A stretch of 64,000 nucleotides of DNA from Paracoccus litorisediminis (lineage in GTDB: Bacteria; Pseudomonadota; Alphaproteobacteria; Rhodobacterales; Rhodobacteraceae). Position numbers and translations under genes: made by a program. Under the pieces are notes generated by a model that worked only from the letters and a program-made list of their open reading frames with translations, searched no databases and had not been told where the DNA came from. The stretch lies in the NCBI RefSeq assembly GCF_009711205.1, contig NZ_WMIG01000004.1, positions 124,001 through 188,000 on the forward strand, given 5' to 3'. Of the stretch, positions 39,079 to 49,078 are shown piece after piece; position 1 is the first letter of the stretch; each line of letters opens with the position of its first letter.

Positions 39079-41460
39079 ATGCGTCGCATATTGAAGACAA
39101 CAACAGCCATCGTGACCAGCATCTCGCTGGTCCTGCCGCAGCTTGCTGTGGCTCAGGCTGATCCGCAAAATCAAGAACAGATCATCCTGCAACAGAAGAA
39201 GCTGCAGCAGCAGAAAGAACAGCAGGAGAAACAACAGGAAAAGCAGCGCCGCCAACACGAGCAGAAGCAAAAGCAGCAGGCCGCCAACCGCGACGAAAAG
39301 CCCGACGAGCAGCGCCCGCGCGAGGAAAAGCCACGCCGTGAGCGCCCCGCGGATCAGGCCGAAGAGCACCAGCCCAAGCAGCAGCGCAAGCATCAGGCGC
39401 AGGACGACGACGCCCCGCGCAAGCCCAAGCATCAGGCGGAACCCGAGGCGCGCCGCGACGAGCAGCCCGAGCAGGCCCGCCAGAAGCCCCGCCAGCAGCA
39501 GGCGCAGGATGATGATGCGCCGCGCAAACCCAAGCAGCAGGCCGAACCCGAGGGCCGCCAGCCCGAGGGCGAGCGTCAGAAGCCCCGCCAGCAGGAAGCG
39601 CAGGACGACGCGCCCCGCAAGCCCAAGCATGAGGCTGAGCCCGAGTCGCGTCGGAAACAGGCCGATGAGGATCAGCCGAAGCCGCGCCAGAACCGCGAGG
39701 ACCGTGCCGCGGACCCGGAACCGCGCCGCAATGCTGACGATCGCGACGGTGACCGCAATCGCCGCGAGGATGCCGAGCAGCGCTCGCGCCGTGAGGCGAA
39801 CGATGACAATCCCGATCGTCGCGCCACCCCGGCCATTCCGGCGGTTCCGGCCTCGGAAAACCCGGAAGGGCGCGCCCGACCGGCGACCCCGGCCGAGCCT
39901 GCCCGCGACGCCCAGCGTGACCGCGCGCAGGATGAGCCCCAGCGCGAAGGCGAAAAGCGCAAGGACCATGACAAGCGCCCGGCCAATATCGAGGAACTGC
40001 GCCGCGCGATGGAGGCTGACAAGCAGAAGGACGACCAGCCGCGCCGCGACCGCCCCCGCGCCGATGACGACCAGCGCGACCGCCGCCCCGAGCCGGAACA
40101 GGCCCGTCGCGACGACGATGGCAAGCCGCGCGAGAAGCTGACCTCGGACGAGCTCAAGCGTCGTCTGGATCGCGGCGACGGCGAGGCCCGCGTTCAGGCC
40201 CCCGAGGCACGCCATCGCGACAATGACGTGACCCGCCGCGCCGCTGAAAAGAAAGCCCCGACCGCGGCCGCCGCTCTGGTCGGCGATGGCAAGGGTGAGG
40301 TTTCGGAACGCCGGGTGACGCGCGACAACGCCCGCCGCTCGGATCAGGATTTCCGGACCCGGATTCAGGATGGCGACAATCGCGACAGCGACGACCTGCG
40401 CCGCAATCTGGAACGCCGCGAACGGGAACTGCGCGAGGATGAGACCCGCGCTGACCGCCGCGAACGCGCGCTGGATCGTCGGGACGACCAGCTGGATCGT
40501 CGGGACGATCAATGGGACCGCGAGCGCGATCGCAACCGTGATCGCGATGAAGCGCGCGATAATGATGACGACGACAATGACACGCTGAAAACCGTGGGCG
40601 CGCTGCTGCTGGCGGGCGCTGCGGGCATGGCCGTTGGCAAGATGCTGGACGGGCGGCAGGTCGCGCTGAACACCGGCGACCGCGTGGTCATGACCATGCC
40701 GGACGGCAGCCAGCAAATCGTGCGTGATGACAATGCGCTGCTGTATCAGCCCGGCTCGAACGTGCAGACCGAGACCTTCCAGGACGGCTCGACCCGCACC
40801 ACCGTGCTGCGCGAGGATGGCAGCCGCGTCGTCACCATCCGCGATGCCAATGCCAATATCCTGCGCCGGACGCTGATCCGCCGGGACGGAACGCAGGTGC
40901 CGCTGATCAACGATACGGCGGCGCAGCCGGTCCGCGTCTCGACCCTGCCGAAGCCGAAGCCGGTCGAATATTACGACCGCCCGCTGCAGGAAGACGAGTT
41001 GCGTACTGCGCTGCTGCAGGAATCCGCAGCCGACCGTCGCTTCACGCTGGGTCAGATCCGCGACATTCCCGAGGTGCGCGCGCTTGTCGCCCCGGTGAAC
41101 GTGCCGCAGATCACCTATGATACCGGCTCGGCGGCGCTGGCCTCAAGCCAGGCGGAACAGCTCTCGACGCTGGGCAAGGTCATCACCGATGCCATCGCCC
41201 AGAACCCGAACGAGATGTTCATGATCGAAGGCTATACCGATGCCGTCGGATCGAAGGCGTCGAACCTGGCGTTGTCGGATCGCCGCGCGGAATCGCTGGC
41301 CCTTGCCTTGACCGAGTATTTCCAGGTTCCCCCGGAAAACATGGTCGTGCAGGGCTATGGCGAGGATTTCCTGCTGGTGCCCAGCGACGGGCCGCAGCGC
41401 GAAAACCGCCGCGTCGGCGTGCGCCGGATCACCGACCTGCTGGAACAAAGCGGCAGCTGA
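39079..41460 (+). CDS. OmpA-domain protein with very long charged repeat-rich region
   Basis: A 793-residue exported protein. Signal peptide residues 1-25 (ending LAVAQA). Residues about 27-500 are an extremely hydrophilic Q/K/E/R/D-rich region, probably disordered or helical. It includes three near-repeats of QDDDAPRKPK(H/Q)QAEPE (starts about 106, 141, 173) and an RREREL/RRDDQ heptad-like stretch near 450-490. A single hydrophobic segment (TVGALLLAGAAGMAVGKML, about 502-520) follows. The C-terminal OmpA-like peptidoglycan-binding domain (about 670-793) shows ITYDTGSA, IEGYTDAVGS, NLALSDRRAESL and QRENRRVGVRR. Probably spans or tethers the envelope by binding murein. Start has AAAAGGAACC upstream; earlier in-frame codons overlap the gcdH promoter. 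Confidence 0.85.
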   Translation: MRRILKTTTAIVTSISLVLPQLAVAQADPQNQEQIILQQKKLQQQKEQQEKQQEKQRRQHEQKQKQQAANRDEKPDEQRPREEKPRRERPADQAEEHQPKQQRKHQAQDDDAPRKPKHQAEPEARRDEQPEQARQKPRQQQAQDDDAPRKPKQQAEPEGRQPEGERQKPRQQEAQDDAPRKPKHEAEPESRRKQADEDQPKPRQNREDRAADPEPRRNADDRDGDRNRREDAEQRSRREANDDNPDRRATPAIPAVPASENPEGRARPATPAEPARDAQRDRAQDEPQREGEKRKDHDKRPANIEELRRAMEADKQKDDQPRRDRPRADDDQRDRRPEPEQARRDDDGKPREKLTSDELKRRLDRGDGEARVQAPEARHRDNDVTRRAAEKKAPTAAAALVGDGKGEVSERRVTRDNARRSDQDFRTRIQDGDNRDSDDLRRNLERRERELREDETRADRRERALDRRDDQLDRRDDQWDRERDRNRDRDEARDNDDDDNDTLKTVGALLLAGAAGMAVGKMLDGRQVALNTGDRVVMTMPDGSQQIVRDDNALLYQPGSNVQTETFQDGSTRTTVLREDGSRVVTIRDANANILRRTLIRRDGTQVPLINDTAAQPVRVSTLPKPKPVEYYDRPLQEDELRTALLQESAADRRFTLGQIRDIPEVRALVAPVNVPQITYDTGSAALASSQAEQLSTLGKVITDAIAQNPNEMFMIEGYTDAVGSKASNLALSDRRAESLALALTEYFQVPPENMVVQGYGEDFLLVPSDGPQRENRRVGVRRITDLLEQSGS
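39394..39645 (+). repeat. Three in-frame near-repeats inside the OmpA-domain gene
   Basis: Units at 39394-39447, 39499-39552 and 39595-39645 encode nearly the same 17-18 residues (QAQDDDAPRKPK...AEPE), spaced by 35 and then 32 codons. The codons differ at many third positions, so the copies are diverged and maintained at protein level. Confidence 0.85.
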
Positions 41461-41466
41461 AAATGC

Positions 41467-41496
41467 AAAACCGCGGGGGCGACCCCGCGGTTTTTT
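41467..41496. terminator. Bidirectional terminator between OmpA-domain gene and phoB
   Basis: AAAACCGCGGGG (41467-41478), loop GCGA and CCCCGCGGTTTT (41483-41494) followed by TT. It works on both strands by symmetry. Confidence 0.9.
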
Positions 41497-41514
41497 CGTC
41501 AGATACGGTCGCGA

Positions 41515-42204
41515 TCAGCCCAGCGAGTAGCCAGTGCCGCGCACCGTGCGAACGGGGTTGTCGCCGCCATTCACCATCAGCGCCTTGCGCAAGCGGCCGA
41601 CATGCACATCGATGGTGCGGGTATCGACATAGATGTCGCGACCCCAGACCCGGTCCAGAAGCTGCTCACGCGTCCAGACGCGGCCCGGCTTTTCCATCAG
41701 GGTGGACAGCAGACGGAACTCGGTCGGCCCCAGATGCAGGGTCTGCCCACCGCGAAAGACCCGATGTTCGCCCGCATCAAGGATGATATCGGCGAACGAC
41801 AACCGTTCGCCCATCGTCGCGGGACGGGTACGGCGCAACTGCGTGCGCAGACGCGCCATCAGCTCGACCACGGAATAGGGTTTGACGACATAGTCGTCGG
41901 CCCCGGTTTCCAGGCCACGCACGCGGTCGACTTCCTCGGATCGCGCGGACAGCATGATGATCGGGATCTGGCGGGTGGCGGGATCGGCCTTGACCCGACG
42001 ACAGACCTCGATGCCGCTGACATTCGGCAGCATCCAGTCCAGCACGATCAGGTCGGGCTGTTCCTCGGCGACCAGCAGCATGGCCTCATCGCCGTTTTCG
42101 GCCATGACGACCGAGAACCCTTCGGCTTCGAGGTTGTATTTCAGAACCTCGCGCTGAGCGCCCTCGTCCTCGACGACCAGCACGCAGGGTTGGGTCTGCG
42201 CCAT
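41515..42204 (-). CDS. phoB: Phosphate regulon response regulator
   Basis: A 229-residue OmpR/PhoB-type regulator. Receiver domain (1-120): acidic pocket VVEDEG, phospho-acceptor D56 (LIVLDWMLPN), and VVKPYSVVEL with the conserved lysine. C-terminal winged helix (130-229): LHLGPTEFRLLSTLMEKPGRVWTREQLLDRVWG and DVHVGRLRKAL. It is the last gene of pstSCAB-phoU-phoB; the sensor kinase phoR is not next to it here. It probably activates the PHO box upstream of pstS. Confidence 0.96.
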   Translation of the reverse strand: MAQTQPCVLVVEDEGAQREVLKYNLEAEGFSVVMAENGDEAMLLVAEEQPDLIVLDWMLPNVSGIEVCRRVKADPATRQIPIIMLSARSEEVDRVRGLETGADDYVVKPYSVVELMARLRTQLRRTRPATMGERLSFADIILDAGEHRVFRGGQTLHLGPTEFRLLSTLMEKPGRVWTREQLLDRVWGRDIYVDTRTIDVHVGRLRKALMVNGGDNPVRTVRGTGYSLG

Positions 42205-42208
42205 GATG

Positions 42209-42931
42209 TCAGTCCTCGCCTTCGTTCAGGGTCGCGCGGGTGACGCTGTCGCTTTTCGGGCGGGCATCCTCGGGCAGTTCGCCGGTCGCCAGATAGATCA
42301 CCTGTTCGGCAATGCCGGTGGCGTGGTCGCCCATGCGCTCGATGTTCTTGGCGATGAAGTGCAGATGCATGCAGGCGGTGATGTTGCGCGGGTCTTCCAT
42401 CATGTAGGTCAGGAATTCGCGGAACAGCGCGTTGTACATCTGGTCGACTTCCAGATCGCGCTTGCGCACATCGGCAGCCAAGGCGGCGTCGCGCTGGATA
42501 TAGGCGTCCAGCGCATCCTTCATCATGCCCTCGACAGTCTGCGACATCCGCCGCAGCGCCATGCCCGAGCTTTCGACGGCGGGCATATGGACCAGCACAT
42601 GGCTGCGCTTGGCGATGTTCTTGGCGTAATCGCCGACGCGTTCCAGAATGGCCGAGATCTTGATGACGGTCAGCGCCATGCGCAGATCAGTCGCGCGAGG
42701 GGCACGCAGCGCGATCAGGCGGGCGGCTTCCTCGTTGATCTGGTGCTCAAGCTCATCCACGGCCTTGTCGCGGCGGCGGACATCCTCGGCCAGTTCCTCG
42801 TCGCGGGTTTCCAGCGCGATAGCGGCATCGTGGATGGCGCTTTCGACCATCCCGCCCATCTTGACGACAAGCGCCTGGACGGTTTCCAGATCGCGGTCGA
42901 AAGCGGACATGATATGACGTTCGGTGGTCAT
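42209..42931 (-). CDS. phoU: Phosphate-signalling protein PhoU
   Basis: A 240-residue all-helical cytosolic protein that links Pst transporter state to PhoR/PhoB and limits phosphate uptake. Two tandem PhoU domains are seen, each with the metal-binding E/DxxxD pattern (DRRDKAVDELEHQI; DVRKRDLEVDQMYNALF). The ATG at 42929-42931 follows AAAGGAATTTCC. The gap to phoB is 4 bases. Confidence 0.96.
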   Translation of the reverse strand: MTTERHIMSAFDRDLETVQALVVKMGGMVESAIHDAAIALETRDEELAEDVRRRDKAVDELEHQINEEAARLIALRAPRATDLRMALTVIKISAILERVGDYAKNIAKRSHVLVHMPAVESSGMALRRMSQTVEGMMKDALDAYIQRDAALAADVRKRDLEVDQMYNALFREFLTYMMEDPRNITACMHLHFIAKNIERMGDHATGIAEQVIYLATGELPEDARPKSDSVTRATLNEGED

Positions 42932-42953
42932 GGAAATTCCTTTCGGGACCGGA

Positions 42954-43751
<798 letters not shown>

Positions 43752-43772
43752 ATTGGTAATTCCTTTCTGGAT

Positions 43773-45119
43773 TTACCACCGGCGCTCGAACTTGCGGCGC
43801 AGGAAGACGGCAAAAAGGTTCATGCACAGTAGGAACACAAGCAGGACGATGATCGCCCCCGAGGCACGTTCCATGAAGGCGGGGTCGGCGCGCTGGGTCC
43901 AGTTATAGACCTGAACCGGCAAGGCCGAGGCGGGATCGAACAGGCCCGCAGGCGGGGCCGAGGGGAAGTTCTTGACGAAAGCCACCATGCCGATCAGCAA
44001 CAGCGGCGCGGTTTCGCCCAAGGCCTGCGCCAGACCAAGGATGACCCCGGTCAGGATGCCGGGCGTCGCCAGCGGCAGAACGTGGTGGAACACCGACTGC
44101 ATCTTGGACGCGCCCACACCCAAAGCCGCATCGCGGATCGAGGGCGGCACGGCCTTGAGTGCGGCACGCGCCGGGATGATGATGCGCGGCAGCGTCATCA
44201 GCACCAGCACCAGACCGCCGACGATCGGCGCCGATTGCGGCAGATGGGCGAAGTTGATGAAGGCGGCAAGGCCAAGGATACCGAAGACGATCGAGGGCAC
44301 GGCCGCGAGGTTCGAGATGTTCACCTCGATAATGTCGGTCAGCCGGTTCTTGGGCGCGAATTCCTCAAGATAGATTGCCGCCGCCACGCCGATCGGCACG
44401 GCCAGAAAGAGCACGACCAGCATCATGTAAAGCGAGCCAAGGATGGCCACGCCCACGCCAGCCGCCTCGGGGCGTTGGTCCGACGCATCGGGATTGGTCA
44501 GGAAGGCCCAGTTCCATTCCTTGGCCAGCAGACCCTTGTCCTTCAGCGTCTCGGCCAGTTGCAGCTGCGCGGGCGAGGTATTGCTGTCGCGCGCCGCCGA
44601 TTCCATGGTCACGCGGCCTTTGAAGTAGCCATCGACACGGCCATTCACCAGAACGCGAGCGTCGACGGTCTGGCCGATGACCGAAGGATCGGCCAGCACC
44701 ATGTTGCGCAGCTGGGCCGACGCTTCCTTCGAGACGAGGTTCGCCACGTCTTTGTCGGTCAGGCCCTCGATGGTGATACCCTGCTTGGCGATCAGATCCT
44801 GCACCGACTGGTCCAGAAGCTTGCCATAGGTCAGGGTCATCACCTTCTTGATGTCCTCGATGTCACCATTGCCCTTCTTGTCCAGCTGCGCCGCGTCCAG
44901 CGTCACCGGCACATGCAGGAAGGTCTGGCGGAAGGCCCCTGCCCCACCGGCGAAGATGGTGAACAGCAGGACGACCAGCGCCAGAAGCGAGATGATGATG
45001 GCGCTCAGGCCATAGGCGCGGAAACGGGCCTCGGCGGCGTTGCGCTTGGCGGTGCGCGCGTCGGGGACCAGCAGCGAGGGGCGCTCGACCGGGGCGGCCG
45101 GGTTGGTTGCGTCGGTCAT
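43773..45119 (-). CDS. pstA: Phosphate ABC transporter permease PstA with N-terminal DUF3333 domain
   Basis: A 448-residue permease, about 150 residues longer than the E. coli protein. After the first membrane helix (about 33-58) comes a periplasmic-type insert (about 65-215, VTLDAAQLDKKGNGDIEDIKK...LAKEWNWAFLT). This DUF3333 region is common in Alphaproteobacteria. The remaining helices form the BPD_transp_1 fold with the coupling loop RDAALGVGASKMQSVFHHVLPLATPG. It overlaps the pstC stop by 4 bases. Confidence 0.94.
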   Translation of the reverse strand: MTDATNPAAPVERPSLLVPDARTAKRNAAEARFRAYGLSAIIISLLALVVLLFTIFAGGAGAFRQTFLHVPVTLDAAQLDKKGNGDIEDIKKVMTLTYGKLLDQSVQDLIAKQGITIEGLTDKDVANLVSKEASAQLRNMVLADPSVIGQTVDARVLVNGRVDGYFKGRVTMESAARDSNTSPAQLQLAETLKDKGLLAKEWNWAFLTNPDASDQRPEAAGVGVAILGSLYMMLVVLFLAVPIGVAAAIYLEEFAPKNRLTDIIEVNISNLAAVPSIVFGILGLAAFINFAHLPQSAPIVGGLVLVLMTLPRIIIPARAALKAVPPSIRDAALGVGASKMQSVFHHVLPLATPGILTGVILGLAQALGETAPLLLIGMVAFVKNFPSAPPAGLFDPASALPVQVYNWTQRADPAFMERASGAIIVLLVFLLCMNLFAVFLRRKFERRW

Positions 45120-46306
45120 TCGTATTGCTCCCGGTATTTGCGCACGACGTAAAGGGCGAGCACGTTCAGGCCCAGCGTCAGGACGAACAGCGTCAGGCCA
45201 AGCGCAAAGGCGACCAGCGTTTCGGGTGCCGAGAAATCGGTGTCGCCGGTCAGCTGGCTGACGATCTTCACGGTGATGGTGGTCATCGCCTCGAACGGGT
45301 TCAGGCCCATCTTGGCGGCGGCACCCGCGCCAAGCACCACGATCATCGTCTCGCCAATGGCGCGGCTGGCAGCCAGCAGGATCGCGCCGACAATGCCCGG
45401 AAGGGCTGCGGGCAGGACGACCTTGCGCACGGTTTCGGACTTGGTCGAACCAAGGCCAAGCGCGCCGTCGCGCAAGGACTGCGGAACGGCGTTGATGATG
45501 TCATCGGAAAGCGAGCTGACAAAGGGGATCAGCATGATGCCCATGACCAGACCCGCGGTCATCACGGACGAACCCGAGGTGCCAAGGCCCAGCGGCTGGG
45601 CGAAATAGTCGCGCAGCAAGGGGCCGACGGTGATCAGGGCGAACAGGCCATAGACGATGGTCGGGATACCGGCCAGCACCTCGATCAGGGGCTTGGCCAC
45701 GCTGCGCATCCGCGGCGAGGCATATTCCGACATGTAGATCGCGGCGAACAGCCCGATCGGGATCGAGACCGCCAGCGCGATCATCGAGATATACAGCGTG
45801 CCCCAAAGCAGTGGCAGCATCCCCAGTTGCGAACCACCGCCGAAGCGGGGCGACCAGGTCGTGCCAAAGAAGAATTCTTTCCAGGGGTATTGGGTAAAGA
45901 AATGCCCGGTCTCGAACAGCATCGACAGGACAATGCCCGCCGTGGTCAGGATTGCGATGCTGGAGCACAGGATCAGCAGACCGCGAACGAACGCCTCGAC
46001 GGCGTTGCGGGCGCGGAAGTCAGGCGCGGTGCGGCCAAGCGACAGGAAGAGCCCTGCCCCCGCCAGAACCAACGAGACCCCGGCCAGAACCATGCGGTTC
46101 ACATCCGGTTGCGCAAAAAGCCAGATCGCGATCAGGAACAGGGCAGGTACAGCGGTAAACAGCGCGATGTTCCAGCCATAATAGCCGGTGCGCGAATGCA
46201 GCTTGCGGGAATCGCCACCGACCGCCGCGAGAACACGCGAGCGGCCGATGAGAAATCCAGCGGCTGCCAGGGCCAGGACGATCAGCAAGGTCCAGGATGC
46301 AGGCAT
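45116..46306 (-). CDS. pstC: Phosphate ABC transporter permease PstC (long form)
   Basis: A 396-residue permease, longer than the roughly 320 residues of E. coli PstC because of two or three extra N-terminal membrane segments (about 1-90). The core BPD_transp_1 domain has LKPLIEVLAGIPTIVYG-like KPLIEVLAGIPTIVYGLFAL and the coupling loop RDGALGLGSTKSETVRKVVLPAALPG. Pairs with PstA. The ATG is at 46304-46306, 66 bases from pstS across a GC-rich hairpin. Confidence 0.95.
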   Translation of the reverse strand: MPASWTLLIVLALAAAGFLIGRSRVLAAVGGDSRKLHSRTGYYGWNIALFTAVPALFLIAIWLFAQPDVNRMVLAGVSLVLAGAGLFLSLGRTAPDFRARNAVEAFVRGLLILCSSIAILTTAGIVLSMLFETGHFFTQYPWKEFFFGTTWSPRFGGGSQLGMLPLLWGTLYISMIALAVSIPIGLFAAIYMSEYASPRMRSVAKPLIEVLAGIPTIVYGLFALITVGPLLRDYFAQPLGLGTSGSSVMTAGLVMGIMLIPFVSSLSDDIINAVPQSLRDGALGLGSTKSETVRKVVLPAALPGIVGAILLAASRAIGETMIVVLGAGAAAKMGLNPFEAMTTITVKIVSQLTGDTDFSAPETLVAFALGLTLFVLTLGLNVLALYVVRKYREQYE

Positions 46307-46340
46307 GTGAGCCTCGGATTGGGGAGGGAAGGAAGGGAAG

Positions 46341-46365
46341 CGGCGCGGGGGCGGCCCCCGCGCCG
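46341..46365 (-). other. Stable GC hairpin between pstS and pstC
   Basis: An 11-bp perfect stem (CGGCGCGGGGG 46341-46351, CCCCCGCGCCG 46355-46365) with a 3-base loop and no T-run. It sits just after the pstS stop. Likely an mRNA stabiliser or partial terminator that gives more binding protein than permease. Confidence 0.6.
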
Positions 46366-46371
46366 AAGGGG

Positions 46372-47403
46372 TCAGTTGGTCAGGGTCGTCTCATTGGCGA
46401 CGGCGCCCTGGGTCGCGGCCAGTTCCGGGTCCGAAACCAGGCCATAGGCGGCCAGCGGGCCTTCCGGGCCAGCCAGTTCATCCGAGACGAAGAATTCGAC
46501 GAACTCTTTCAGGCCCTGGATTTCGGTCAGGTGGGCTTTCTTCACATAGAAGAACAGCGGGCGCGAAACCGGGTATTCGCCCTTGGCGATGGTCTCGGTC
46601 GAGGGGACGACGCCACCGAACGTGCCGACCTTCAGCTTGTCGGTGTTGTTTTCGTAGAAGGACAGGCCAAAGACGCCGATGCCGTTCTTGGCCGACTGGA
46701 TGCGGGCCAGGGTCTCGGTGTAGTCGCCGTCGATATCGACCGATTTGCCGTCGGTGCGCAGCGTGGCGCAGGCCTTGGCGGCGGCTTTCTCGTCAGCCAG
46801 CGCGGTCTTGAAAGCTTCCTCGGCGCCCGATTCCTTGCAGCCGGCGTGGATCACTTTTTCTTCGAAAACTTCGCGGGTGCCGTGCTTGGTGCCCGGAACG
46901 AAGGCCAGGATGTCCTGATCCGGCAGGTCGGCGCGGATCTCGCTCCATTTGGTGTAGGGGTTGGCGACAAGCTGGCCGTCCTTGACGACCTGGGCCGACA
47001 GCGCGTTGAACCAGTCCGAGGCGGTGAACTGGAAATCATTCCCGGCGATGTCGCTGGCAAAGACGATCCCGTCATAGCCGATGCGGACTTCCATGATGTC
47101 GCTGACGCCGGCGGCCTTGCAGGCCTCGACTTCCGAGGATTTGATCGGACGCGACGAGTTGGCGATGTCGATGGTGTTTTCACCGACGCCTTCGCAGAAT
47201 TTCTTCAGGCCGGCCGAGGAACCGCCCGATTCCACGACCGGGGTCGGGAAGTCGGTGTTCTCTCCAAAGGCTTCGGCGACGATCGTGGCATAGGGCAGCA
47301 CGGTCGAGGAACCGGCGACCTGGATCTGGTCGCGCGCAGTGGCGACGGTCGCCGAAGCGGCGATCATGGCAAGGGCCGACACGGCGAGTTTCGCGGATTT
47401 CAT
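46372..47403 (-). CDS. pstS: Phosphate-binding periplasmic protein
   Basis: A 343-residue substrate-binding protein with a signal peptide (MKSAKLAVSALAMIAASATVATA). Phosphate-site motifs: GSSTVLPYA (N-terminal), SGGSSAGLKKFCEG, NSSRPIKSSE, and the PGTKHGTREVFEE loop. It belongs to the longer PstS type with intramolecular cysteines. The ATG at 47401-47403 has GGAGTGATCCT upstream. First gene of the Pho operon, with a PHO box 85 bases upstream. Confidence 0.95.
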   Translation of the reverse strand: MKSAKLAVSALAMIAASATVATARDQIQVAGSSTVLPYATIVAEAFGENTDFPTPVVESGGSSAGLKKFCEGVGENTIDIANSSRPIKSSEVEACKAAGVSDIMEVRIGYDGIVFASDIAGNDFQFTASDWFNALSAQVVKDGQLVANPYTKWSEIRADLPDQDILAFVPGTKHGTREVFEEKVIHAGCKESGAEEAFKTALADEKAAAKACATLRTDGKSVDIDGDYTETLARIQSAKNGIGVFGLSFYENNTDKLKVGTFGGVVPSTETIAKGEYPVSRPLFFYVKKAHLTEIQGLKEFVEFFVSDELAGPEGPLAAYGLVSDPELAATQGAVANETTLTN

Positions 47404-47487
47404 AGGATCACTCCTGAACATTTCCTGTGGCCGGGATCGGCCTGCGCGATCCCTAGTGTCGTGGTGCGACGCTTATGCAAAGGAACT

Positions 47488-47505
47488 ATGACAGCCATGT
47501 GACAA
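47488..47505 (-). promoter_or_regulatory. PHO box upstream of pstS
   Basis: On the minus strand TTGTCAC, four bases, CTGTCAT: two 7-bp direct repeats at the canonical 11-base period of PhoB sites. It lies about 85 bases before the pstS start. Confidence 0.8.
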
Positions 47506-47550
47506 TACCGCCGAAAACGTCCCGACGGCAAGAAAGCTGTGGAAAAACCC

Positions 47551-48651
47551 CTAGCCGATCCGCCCCCGCTGGCCGCCGGTCTGGGCGCGGTCCAGCAGCA
47601 GATGGTCCAGCACCACGCAGGCGGCCATGGCCTCGGCAATGGGAACGGCGCGGATGCCGACGCAAGGGTCGTGCCGGCCCTTGGTGATCAGCTCGATTTC
47701 CTCGCCCTTCTGGTTGATGGTCTGGCGCGGCGTCAGGATCGAGCTGGTCGGCTTGACCGAGAAGCGGACGACAATGTCCTGCCCGGTCGAGATGCCCCCC
47801 AGAATCCCGCCGGCATGGTTCGACAGGAAACGCGGCCCGTCATTGCCCATGCGGATTTCGTCGGCGTTCTCGGTCCCGGTCAGGGCGGCGGCTGCCATGC
47901 CCTCGCCGATCTCGACGCCCTTCACGGCGTTGATCGACATCATCGCGGCAGCCAGATCGGTATCGAGCTTGGCATAGACCGGCGCGCCCAGACCCGCAGG
48001 GCAGTTCTGGATCAGCACCTCGATCGCCGCGCCGACGCTGTTCTGGTCCTTGCGGATGGCATTGAGATAATCCTCCCATGCCGGAACGGCCGATGCGTCG
48101 GGAAGGAAGAAGGGGTTGTTGCCGATTTCCTCGGCGTCGAAATTCGCACGGTCCAGATGCAGGTTGCCCATCTGGATCATGTAGCCGGTGATCTTCAGAC
48201 CGGGAGCCAGTTCGCCCAGCACCGCCTGCGCCACGCCGCCCGCGGCGACCCGCGCCGCGGTTTCCCGCGCACTGGAACGCCCGCCGCCGCGATAGTCGCG
48301 GATGCCGTATTTCAGGTGATAGGCGATATCGGCATGACCGGGGCGGAAGGCTTGGGCGATCTCGCCATAGTCCTTGCTGCGCTGGTCGGTATTCTCGATC
48401 ATCAACTGGATCGGCGTGCCGGTGGTCTTGCCTTCAAAGACGCCGGACAGGATGCGGACCTGATCCGGCTCCTGCCGCTGAGTGGTGAATTTCGAAGTGC
48501 CGGGGCGGCGGCGGTCCAGGAATTGCTGGATGAATGCCTCGTCCAAAGGGACGCCGGGGGGGCAGCCGTCGACCGTAGCGCCAAGCGCGGGCCCGTGGCT
48601 TTCGCCCCAGGTGGTGAAGGTGAAGACGCGGCCGAAAGTGTTGAAGCTCAT
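47551..48651 (-). CDS. aroC: Chorismate synthase
   Basis: Final shikimate-pathway step: EPSP to chorismate with reduced FMN. The product has 366 residues. Signature 1 [18 protein letters not shown], signature 2 (G-H-A-D near [10 protein letters not shown], then [18 protein letters not shown]) and the C-terminal [13 protein letters not shown] are all present. The gene is leftward, ending 60 bases from the PHO-box region of pstS; no terminator is obvious. Confidence 0.97.
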   Translation of the reverse strand: MSFNTFGRVFTFTTWGESHGPALGATVDGCPPGVPLDEAFIQQFLDRRRPGTSKFTTQRQEPDQVRILSGVFEGKTTGTPIQLMIENTDQRSKDYGEIAQAFRPGHADIAYHLKYGIRDYRGGGRSSARETAARVAAGGVAQAVLGELAPGLKITGYMIQMGNLHLDRANFDAEEIGNNPFFLPDASAVPAWEDYLNAIRKDQNSVGAAIEVLIQNCPAGLGAPVYAKLDTDLAAAMMSINAVKGVEIGEGMAAAALTGTENADEIRMGNDGPRFLSNHAGGILGGISTGQDIVVRFSVKPTSSILTPRQTINQKGEEIELITKGRHDPCVGIRAVPIAEAMAACVVLDHLLLDRAQTGGQRGRIG

Positions 48652-49078
48652 GGTTCTGCCCCTTTTTGCGCTGCGATAAACGGGCGGGCCGCGTCAGGCA
48701 ACGGCTAATCCTGATACTGGTATGGAGAAATTTGACATGACGAATCAGGCAGGTCGAAATTATTCCATTTTACATCATGCATTTGATAATATTCGGCAGC
48801 GCTAGGCCCCGATTTGTGCGATGATGCAGGCGCAGCACGTTCTGCAACCGCAATGGCGATTTGCCCGGAATCAGCCGGGACGGACATCCAGGAACACCCA
48901 CTTCTTCGTGCTTGTGGTGGGGTGCGGAGAAGAGGTGAGGGAGGGCGCGGGCCGGAGACACCCGCGCCCTTTCCCCTCCCCCGAACCGCCCGCGCAGCGT
49001 GTCCTACATAACAGGCAACGCGCGTCGCATTCCCCCGTGCTGCGCAATTGTTGCCGAGTTTTGGGCGCGGAGCGGACA
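48652..49078. other. Intergenic region between aroC and the BrnA-like pseudogene
   Basis: About 430 bases without a convincing gene. A relatively AT-rich stretch (48705-48800) borders aroC and probably holds its promoter. A hairpin (AGGGCGCGGG 48942-48951, CCCGCGCCCT 48961-48970) with a TTCCCC tail could be a terminator on the plus strand. Open frames here resemble no family. Confidence 0.5.

Noticed and set aside
39394..39645. Tandem repeats as a possible CRISPR array
   Set aside because: The units are in frame, diverged at third codon positions and lie inside the OmpA-domain gene; the spacing is uneven (35 and 32 codons).
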